Below are positions 55,211 to 64,000 of a stretch of 64,000 nucleotides of DNA, one piece after another; positions within the stretch are counted from its first letter, which is position 1; every line of letters begins with the position of its first letter. The notes beneath the pieces are model-generated. The model did no database searches. It saw only the letters and a program-made list of their open reading frames with translations, and had not been told where the DNA came from. The stretch comes from Turritopsis dohrnii (Eukaryota; Cnidaria; Hydrozoa; Anthoathecata; Oceaniidae): NCBI GenBank assembly GCA_027922465.2, contig BQMF02000579.1, positions 1 through 64,000 of the forward strand, in the 5' to 3' direction. The translations under genes were made by a program, and so were the position numbers.

Positions 55211-57689
55211 TCGTTGATTTACGATTCGAACCTTGCTTCATAAGATTGCCCAGCGCCTCCAAGTTATATAAGACAGACTTATTAAATTCATGCTGTTTTT
55301 CGTTCCCTTGAAAAACTTAAAACAAAAAAAGTTTTGATTTGATCATTTTTATCGCAAAAGAAAATTTGAAAATAATTTCCGATATCAGCTATGATTATTT
55401 AATAATACATTCGAACGGTCACACCAGTGTGCTTCACATCGCACTGACCTAGTATAAAATAAGTTAAATGGTTTTGTATTATTCTTACAGGGGCGGACGC
55501 AGAAATATTTTGTAGGTACAGCTCAACTGTTCGGATTCCAATAAGTATTCCGATTCCCGATTTTAATTCGGGACAACCCGATTTCCGGAAAAATGCCGTC
55601 CGAAAATGTGCGATCATTTTAACAGACGAGTTCTGTCGCAGTTAGTCACGGTGAACTCCAGACACCAAAATTACCTTTCACTAAGCATTGCAACCACAGA
55701 GTCATAAGGATAGAAGCCAAAATTTAAAACTTTATTTGATATTAGCACAACAAAAGTAAATACAACATAATATAAAATGTCAACGACTTTTATGTACAAA
55801 GTCATAAAACTAGTATTCTATATCCAATAAAACATGTTCCTTCTGTTGTACGAAAAACCTCCTACATTGCTCACTTTCAAGAAAGTTCCAGTTCCAGACT
55901 TGATTAAATTAATTTGCTGTTTGTTGCTGCAGCAGTAGGTGCTGATACTGTTAATGTTTCTAAAAAGACAGACAATGAACAATTCAAAATTAAGATATGT
56001 TACATTATAGTAAACTAGTATGATATATAGTAACCATTAACCATTCAATTAACTGATTTTTCAATCTCTAAATAAAATACAGATCATGAAATCTTACTTA
56101 ATTTCCATGGTTAACAGGGTACACCATGTGAAAGTAAGATATTGGATTTTGAATCCCAAAAGGAGAAATGCAAATGCAAGTAAATGCAAATCAATCATAT
56201 CATTTTTGGATATAAAACAAAATCATATGCAAAGTCTAGTCAATACTCAAACCAGCAATCAGAAGTATTTCCATCTATTGTTGTACATTATATAGTCCAA
56301 ACATACTAAAGCAAAACTGTAAACACAAAAAAATGCTTCCTATTTCAAACTATAATGGAGATGACCATAAACAGGACAGCTGAAGCCATGCGACATGTTC
56401 AGTGTACATTTCTCATGACGTTTATCAAAACTTATTAACTTTCCTACCAAAAAGCACACAAAACAAACAGTTTATAACATTTATGCAGTTTCTCTTTTTT
56501 CTTATCACTTGATCTTCTGGGTATTTGTTGCCAATTTTCATTTCTTTTTATCTTAACTGTTTTATGTCTTTTTATTGTAAATACAAGCAATTATTGAGCT
56601 GTATATATGTAAGATTCCAATTTGAATATTTTTTAACCTGAACAAGGATCTAGCCTTTTCAACAGAAATAACCGTCCATACCTTTTTCACCCTTCTGTTT
56701 ACAAAACGTTGAGAACTTCAGAATGATCACAATTCAAGATAATTCGAAGTTTCTTCTACAGATTTTCTTTTTTCATCTTAAAATATGTATTTCTTCTTTT
56801 AAAATCCATTTAATATTAATCAAAGAAACTTTTGTAACTCTAAAAAGGTTTCTTCGCTGGGAGACATGACATGCATTGCACGGTGTTTTAGTTTCATGTA
56901 AACGCACGCACGAAATATACAAAAAAGTGCAAGGTTTGGACAGTAAGAAGAAGAAGAAAAAGAACAGAGCCGGTTTTAATGTATTACTTGCTTTCGCAGA
57001 AATCCAATTATGCATACTAGCCGGTGAATTTGACAAATAAAACACTTTTTAATCACATTCTCCATTCTCTATGGAAATTATATAAAATAACCGGGAAATT
57101 TGATGAAAAAATCTGTAGTAATCAAATTACCCAATTTGACCGGGAATTATGTGAAATAACTGGTTAATATGCATAATCCCCGAATTTATAACAATCCCCG
57201 TAACATATATAAGTAGCAAACTCTGTAGTTTTTTTATCACGATCAGTGTACCATGTTTAAAATACATAAAGTTTTTAAAGTAATCAAGACAACATCAACA
57301 ACTCGGAGTAAAATTCTAAAGTTCAGAGTTTAGCAAGGCAAAAGATAATAAAAAATCATGAAATTATGTTCTTTTTCCACAAATATGTGTTAACAAAATA
57401 TATTGAATCGAAACTTACATTCATCTTTGTTTATTTGTTCTGCAAATTAAACAAATTAATAAGTAAAACAAAACAAACAAAACTGAAGATTTATAAAATA
57501 CAAAGTTTTAATAAGGGGAAAACAAAAACTTACTTTGCATCCATCACGATGTTTTCTTTCATCTTCTGCAAGGTATTTCTCAGCTCTAAAGTCCCTTCTC
57601 GTTTGGAAAAACAGAAACGTCTTGGAGAACAATGATTCTCTGACGTGGTAAAATCATATCAAGAAAGAGGTTCCAAGCACGTGTATGGT
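55211..57689. other. no intact gene; hAT-type end and dispersed repeat
   Basis: CAGGGGCGGACGCAG at 55498 is a hAT-style end; its reverse complement is at 58869-58883. The second copy of the 330-bp repeat lies at 56679-57008. The rest is AT-rich with no recognised coding sequence. Confidence 0.45.
56679..57008. repeat. 330-bp dispersed repeat, copy 2
   Basis: Same length and nearly the same sequence as 48345-48674, same orientation; a handful of differences such as AACTCTAAAAAGG versus AAATCTAAAAGGG. Confidence 0.8.
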
Positions 57690-58539
57690 ATGGAAAAATT
57701 GATATACTAAGAATATCAAATGATATACTTGGTATATCAAATGATGTACTAGGAATATCAAAAGATGTGAAGTGATATACTTAGTATATCAAGTGATATA
57801 CCAAATATATCATTTTCATACTATGAATATCAACTGATATTCTAAGTAAAGTGTGATATACTAGGTTTATGGAAGCCGATTGTCACATATTTTTGAATAT
57901 CAACTGATATTCTAAGTAGATCAAACCAAATTCGATATTGATCAAAACAAAGTAGATATTTGAGAAATGTTCTCGATGAACCAATATAATTTTTTTCGAA
58001 ATGGATCATAATGCAACAGTGCGCCAAACAAACTAAACTTGCGAATTCAGAACGAGAAAAGTATACCATATAGATTATAAGAGACCACAAGGAAAAGTAA
58101 ACGTGCTTAAATTTTCTATACATAAAACAGTTCTTTCAAGAACTTCATCATGGCAATTTTTTCTTCTTATAAATATTCTAAGTAGCCACATAGATTTAGT
58201 GGCAGCACCTGCTCCTACGCGAGAAGGACGACAAGTTGCTCATCATCAGAGAGCATCAGTAAGCGAGACAAATTTAATCGTAACGATAACACATTCGTCT
58301 GCCGGGAATTTCGAAATAACTGATATAATAAGTATATCACTTGATAATCCTATTATATCAAACTTTACTTAGAATATCAGTTGATATTCATAGTAAAAAT
58401 TGATATACTTGGTATATCAAATGATATACTAGGAATATCAAAAGATGTGAAGTGATATATTTGGTATATCAAGTGATATACCAAGTATATCATTTGATAT
58501 TCTTAGTATATCAAAAATATGTGACAATCGGCTTCCATA
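57690..58539. repeat. foldback array of GATATAC-type palindromes
   Basis: TGATATACTTGGTATATCA-type palindromes recur at 57690-57860 and 58320-58515, including a block of about 100 bp in direct orientation (GGAATATCAAAAGATGTGAA..). ATGGAAGCCGATTGTCACAT at 57869 is repeated inverted at the right end (58539). A plus frame inside (58103-58372) has a hydrophobic N-terminus, but nothing else supports a gene. Confidence 0.7.
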
Positions 58540-58705
58540 TGTATCGATACAGCTCAAAACTGTTAGTTATAACTCGTATCATCATAAATCAGAAGGGGCC
58601 GTTTTTTGAGCTGTAAGGAAGAACAATGAGGCGGTGGGGTTTGCAGTTATAGCTTACCTAAACTTTGCAAGTCAAATGGGGCGCCAACAAATAATGCGCT
58701 AATCC

Positions 58706-61700
58706 ATGAAAAATGTATTGGATAGACTTTTGAGTAGTGACGGCGTCGCGTCGCGTGATAATGACGACGTAAAAAATCGACGAAAAGAACAGGAGAGCGG
58801 CCGTAACTCATTTAGTAACCATTCTCTTGACGAAATTTTACTACAGCTTGAGCCGCATGAGCTGTACCCTGCGTCCGCCCCTGTCACTGGTAAGAATAGT
58901 TTTTATAAAATAAACCAAAACTGAATTATATACTCTCTAAATAGCTGCGTATTTGTTTTAAAGATCTGCTGCTTTGTAGCTTTTTATGTATTATAGATTG
59001 CTGCACTTCCTTTTAACTTGTATCTACGTTGAAACATGAAACTACGCATTCGAAAATCATTTAACGAGCTAAGCTGATAATCAGTTTTGAAATGAAGGAT
59101 AAAATTTAACATTAGAATGACGTTTTATAATGCATATATGAAATCTTTGCAGTAATAGGTGGGTTTGTAAACGGATTTTTTTATTTTTTATTTTCCTGTT
59201 TTATATATTAGTTATAAATCTTTTATTATTTTTTTAGTTTCTTTATCATATCTCAGTCGCTGAAGATTGTTTTGAAAACATTATGGAGACTGGCAATTCG
59301 TAACTTAAAGATAATGAACTATTTTGAACTGGACTGAGGTTTGCAGAATGCTGATGTCAGTGGGAACCCTCATTAAAACAATAAAAAGAAAGTTCGGAAA
59401 CTAGCAGTTGACAAACATCGAAATCACGAAGAAACTCCCCAAACAAACAATTTTTTCCAAATGGAAAACTGCTGACTTATGTTTTCTCACATCCTTTATA
59501 ATAGTTCATGAATTATCTTTGAATATCTAGAAATGTATATTTGTTTTCTATTCAATTCATATTTATTTTTTTGTTACAATTCAGGCCAACATCTCTCCTT
59601 CTCTTAATTCAAGTCTCTGTCTTGGTAGGCTTCCATTGCTTCTTATCAAAATGTTGGAGTCAATTCCTTATGGTAATAATTATTTTTTTTGCAGGAGATG
59701 TGGAATATCTAAATGTGTTGCAAACTTTGTGTCCATTTGTTGCATCACATACTGGTATACTGGTATACATTATTTAATATTCAGAAATAATATTCTGTAT
59801 TGCTCAAATGATTGACAGGCAGCCAGCTCTTTTAAATATTTTTTGATAAATGGGCTGGTTTCCTGATCAATTGCTTATTGTATTTGATATTTCATAATGT
59901 ATTCAATGAGTTGAAATTGAGAATTTTAATTTAGTCCTTCTTGATCTTTATGACCAATCTTAATCCTAGGTTTTACTTTTTATTTTTACAATTCGAAATA
60001 TTTCAATCTTCTGGATGTATTTTACTGTTTCACTTCTTTCAGTTGCTTTGTATATACTGCCAATGTATCATGACCACATGGGAGAAAACAATAGTCTTTG
60101 GTCCTGTTCAGTAGCGGATCTAGAGGTATGTCGAAATTTGTGTAGGAGAGCATTAACATAATTTGTGAATTCAATTTATATTACCAATGGGATTATTAGA
60201 ACGCTTTTCTTTTATGGTTAGATTGCTAACACTCTCCTACACAAATTTCGACATACCTCTAGATCCGCCACTGCTGTTGCAGTTCTCGTTAATGTACAAA
60301 GGGCTCTAGACTATTTGAACGTCCCCATTAGGACTAAGTCAGTTAATTTGAAATTTACACCAGTCAAAAAAAAATTCCTAAATCCGCCCCTGGCAACAAC
60401 CCGGTCTTTCAAGGCTTATAGCTTCTGACCAGTTTTTATTGGCTTTTGCTTATTTTATCAATATCCCGATAAAGATAAGAACAAAAATTCAAAATCCGAG
60501 AATTTTCGTTTCCGTCTGTCTTAAAAAAGCTGATGTCGTGATTTCGAGGCCGTAATTATTAAACTACCACTACATAAAATTTTTGCATTTTTCCAAGAGA
60601 TGTTTCTCATTTCTTCGAAAACAGCTGTTTCATTTTTCATAAAAGCATACTTGTCGAAAAAACTTGAAAATGGCTTTAAAAATTATTTTGAAATTCGGTA
60701 TATTCATTAATTCATTCATTCATACATATTATATTCATTATCAAAATCCCTTTAGCGTCACATTTAAGTAATGACGTTTCTGTCGTTCTCAACCAGTGAC
60801 GATAATTCACAGAAAAGTCACAATTTACGAAGTTCCTCCTATCATCATGAATTACGTATTGGAAGCGAGGAGAAAGTTTCGATGAAGTAATTTACGGATA
60901 AGGTTATCTGATCAATTGCACAGTTTCTTTCTAGCGAATTGATTACAACGAACTTTTATTGATTTACGACATCAATGTCAAAAGTTGTCCTTTATCGTCA
61001 TAATTGAATTTATAATAATAGAGGCTGTGTATTAAGTTCGTCACACATTCTGTGAAACAATAAAATTTTTAAAACGAGTTCAAAACAAAGTATTTCTGGC
61101 GCTTCCAAGGAATTTGCTACAGCACAGTCAAAAAGAGAAAAAACATATTTTGACATAAGCGGAACTCTCGATTCTTTTCAGCTTGATTTTGCTGTTTTCC
61201 TGTTCTAATCCTTTCGCATTACTAAAAACAATATTGGCCTTATGATTGCAGATGATTTTATACGATTTCTGTAATTACAATTATTTGTGTAATTGCATTT
61301 ATTTAGTTAATAGTTATTTCAGATTATCCTATTGTAAAAGCTAATCAAAAGAAACTTTCAAATCTAGAGTATTTAAAATACATTCCCGTTAGGGCATTCA
61401 GTCACAAAATGACAGGCTTTGATATAAGTGTCGTTTCCAGCCGCAACAAGAAAGGGAGCCGTTGGAAAGAAGTAGTGGATTTACCTTCCGATAAAAGCAG
61501 CGCATCAACCAATCGACTTCCTACCAAACTATCTGCCAATCCTACCGAAAGTATTGATGACGAAGATGAAATCCTAAAGTGTACAATTCATGAGGCAGCG
61601 AGAGAGAATCTAGTTGAACATTTCAAACAGCATTTACAAAGGACTGGCACAAAAATTTCTGATGTTATTAGTCAATTAGATGAAGAAGATCAAGCAGCTA

Positions 61701-63712
61701 TTCATCTAGCTTCCAGATACAATAACACAGAATTCATTAAATATATCGCTGAAGAAGGAGCAGATATCAATTTACCTGGGGAGGATGGTAACACCGCACT
61801 GCATATAGCAGTAAAGTAAGTTTTGATGATTACACTTTCAGTCACTTGATGACCCTTTCGAGCAAAAACAAACATATAACTTTAATATGTTTTATAAGAA
61901 TATTTATTTTTTTTTACTTCTTTGTTGCCATGGCAGATTAAACATAGAAGCAACGAAACTTTCCAGGCGTCTGTCGTTTTCCTTAAAAGCACGTTTTGCC
62001 AGAATTTCTCTTTGGTACTAAATGATCGTTACAATACACAGATCTTTGTGGTAAAATCAGAACCACGAAAATTTTAGCCCCTAAACCTACTGAAATCAAT
62101 TTTGAGAAACTGGTTCGTCCGAAGGATTTGGTAAATCAAAAACAATATCATAATGAGTTTACAGATTTTCTAATTATGTTAATTATATTTACACTGAATC
62201 AGGTAATCTTTCTACTGATAAACCTCAATACCTTTGATATAACGTCACCTTATTTTTAGATTTTCTTATTTTTTGCTATTCGATACTTGCGTTATCGAAG
62301 AACAATGTGTAGAAAAGATAACGCTAAGTTAAGAACTTAAACATGATTTCCCAATATCTGTGAGAAATGCAAGCTGTAAGAGATGTGTGTGCTGTACCAG
62401 CGCTGTGGCCGTACCAGTGACGAGAGTTGTAAAAGCGGTATTGGTTGCGCAAGTGGGACGCAAGCGGTGTGGGTCTAAAAATTTTACGGGCAGAGTGGTT
62501 TTTAACTAAGGTGGTTCAAATTATTCCCGTAGATAAAATGATTAACGGTGCGTTTTGCCCGATTTTTTAATTTTACAGTCTTATTTAGTACGAAAGCAGC
62601 AAATGTATCAGTAAAAGGAAGGACAGAACATCATAAAGTGGCGCAGGCAGTGTTGAAGTTAAAAATTACAAAGTGGGCAAAAATAATTACAAAATTATAA
62701 GACGGTGAACAAAATAAACTGAACTAGAAGCCATTAGGCTTGAACAATTTCCGCATCAGCCCTTCAGAAAATTGCTTTAGGCTAATTTTCAAGATATCTG
62801 AATGACTTGTACACTGACTAATAATTTGATGCAGTCTGGAATTCATCAAATTACTCCTTTCTTAAATTTATTTAACTTTGCAATTCGCTATGATGTTTCG
62901 GAGCCACAAAAACAGTTCACCAATATCTTGCGCATGATGTTCATTCATGAAAATGGAAGGTTTTTCGAAATTTGGTCCAAATTTGGCCCAAATTGTCCAA
63001 TTTTAGTCAATTCTGACAAAATGACTGTCAAATTCGAAATCAGCACCTTGTCTAAATTGCCCAATTTTAGTCAAACTTGTCAACATAATTGACAGGTTTG
63101 ACTGAAACTCCACCACGGATGTCCTAAAGTCCTAGCATAGAGTTTCGGGTCAGTCATTAACTATTCTGAATAAACAAACAATCCGAAATCCGAACGGACT
63201 TTCCGAAAACGACGAAAAACTGTGACAGAGATAGATCGTTAGATGGATAGATAGATAGATAGAATGTGTAAACCAAACAATTTCCTACGCATAGCGCGGA
63301 AATTGATTAAAACGTTTTGAGTTTTGATGAATAAAAATTGTTGGCTAAATTTATTTCCATGACAATTGTGTTTTTTTCATTACAAAAGCATTCATTTATT
63401 TTTCAACATAAATAACTAAATTATTGACAGCCCTGGAGTTTGTGAAATGTCCAATAACACGACTCGAAACTACATTCAAAGATCCAAAGCATTTGCAAAT
63501 CTTATCTTTATTGCATTAAATCCCCTCTCAATTGTAGATATGATTCCAATGATGCAGCAGTAGCATTGCTAAAGCTTGGAGCTGATATAACATCAGTAAA
63601 TTGTTATGGTCAAACACCGCTCCATTTCGCTGCTCGGCGGTCAAACTTGAAAATTTGTCAAATTCTTATTTCAACTGGGACGACTGATGTCAACAAAACT
63701 GACAATGGACTG
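58706..63712 (+). CDS. ankyrin-repeat protein, 5' exons (possibly TRPA-like), runs off the right edge
   Basis: Proposed exons: 58706-58889, 59695-59754, 61323-61815, 63538-63712, all phase-consistent, 304 codons. The last two are secure. They encode a charged N-terminal region, HEAARENLVEHFKQHL, then ankyrin units DQAAIHLASRYNNTEFIKYI, GADINLP.., GNTALHIAV, NDAAVALLKLGADI and GQTPLHFAARRSNLKICQIL, with donor CTG|GTAAGT at 63713. Ankyrin repeats bind proteins; a long N-terminal stack is the mark of TRPA channels, but no membrane part is in the window, so TRPA is only a possibility. The first two exons rest on splice signals and phase. A simpler start is the ATG at 61409. The first exon's end (CTGCGTCCGCCCCTG) looks like a hAT terminal repeat. 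Confidence 0.65.
60109..60273. mobile_element. 165-bp hAT-like MITE with CTGTT duplication
   Basis: The inverted ends of about 42 bp (CAGTAGCGGATCTAGAGGTA..) are essentially perfect, flanked by CTGTT on both sides (60104-60108, 60274-60278). Immediately upstream an open acceptor-led stretch (from 60043) would read into the end and hit a donor, GAG|GTATGT, inside it. Confidence 0.9.
61816..63537. other. intron of the ankyrin-repeat gene, no gene seen
   Basis: Phase joins 61815 directly to 63538, so no exon is required between. It contains the inverted match to 34917-35030 (near 63180-63300) with a (GATA)n run at 63241-63262. The open frame 62802-63092 has no motif. Confidence 0.55.
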
Positions 63713-64000
63713 GTAAGTGTATATGTTTTTCGTGCTTGTTGTTCAAATACATACAACAATACTGATTCACATTGTTGGTGACCTATGCCTGGGCGCTGCC
63801 AATATTTTTTTAAGACCACGGTTAAACACATGAAGATTCATGCCTTATCAATATTGGAACTAAAATTTGGATGAGGTATACAGGTTTTTATAGATGAACG
63901 TTTGAAGCACACCTAAAACTATTCTGATCTCAATTGTAAGAACCGCTTGATAGGAGTGCTATCAGAAATTATGAACCGCTTGATAAAGGTAGATTTCCAT

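Noticed and set aside
60043..60125. Plus-strand exon TTTCAG|..GAG|GTATGT of the ankyrin gene
   Set aside because: Its donor lies in the hAT-like MITE and its end phase does not join the exon at 61323.
52596..60392. One 7.8-kb hAT element between the GGATTTAGG ends at 52596 and 60377
   Set aside because: The ends differ (CAGAGGTGG versus CAGGGGCGG), no duplication is seen, and unrelated elements fill the interval; more likely two separate fragments.

Overview
The window looks like AT-rich nuclear DNA from an early-branching animal. A cnidarian is my best guess, and a sponge is possible. The reasons are multi-exon genes with short GT-AG introns and strict phase continuity, animal protein families (TRPM channel, BEN domain, SLC46 carrier, ankyrin repeats), and a dense mix of LINE, Penelope-like and small inverted-repeat DNA elements. 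Nothing looks bacterial: there are no operons, CRISPR arrays or rRNA. The organism call rests on family recognition only.

Layout. (1) About 2.3-24.0 kb, minus strand: a TRPM-type cation channel gene, rebuilt here as 17 exons (771 codons) from the start codon at 24008 down to membrane helix S2 at 2344. The pore and C-terminus are not found and probably lie beyond the left edge. (2) Inside its largest intron (14768 to 5560) sits a 7.1-kb block (5626-12701) bounded by a perfect 27-bp inverted repeat with TTATCGC-type subterminal motifs. It holds an intact seven-exon BEN-domain gene (minus, 6721-9001) and, head to head with it, a decayed transposon-type gene with the HADNCxGQNKNN signature (plus, 9319-11204). 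A short coding exon near the left end (5989-6051) could splice in frame into the TRPM exons just outside the block. This is the most interesting structure in the window. (3) Other TRPM introns carry a LINE relic with a SINE inside it, a snap-back hairpin touching a splice acceptor, two inverted copies of a GACGCCCC-rich element (one with a nested insertion whose empty site is kept in the other copy), a TTAA-flanked element and another LINE relic. (4) 24-31 kb: mostly non-coding, with a CAGGG-ended MITE, a small three-exon candidate gene at 26.3-27.0 kb and a foldback element at 27.8-28.7 kb. (5) 31.0-34.1 kb, minus: a complete six-exon SLC46-like transporter (485 aa). (6) 35-58 kb: repeat territory with one nearly complete LINE 3' half (37.4-39.6 kb), several MITE families, a 4.4-kb TTAA-flanked composite (44.5-48.9 kb), a Penelope-like element with a 414-bp tandem duplication (50.7-52.4 kb), and relics. 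(7) 58.7 kb to the right edge, plus: the 5' exons of an ankyrin-repeat gene, possibly TRPA-like, that runs out of the window.

Two ion-channel-type genes (TRPM certain, ankyrin/TRPA-like possible) and a solute carrier are the host genes. I see no evidence that they work together. Exon borders were set by hand from GT/AG signals, reading phase and family expectation. No alignment or database search was run.
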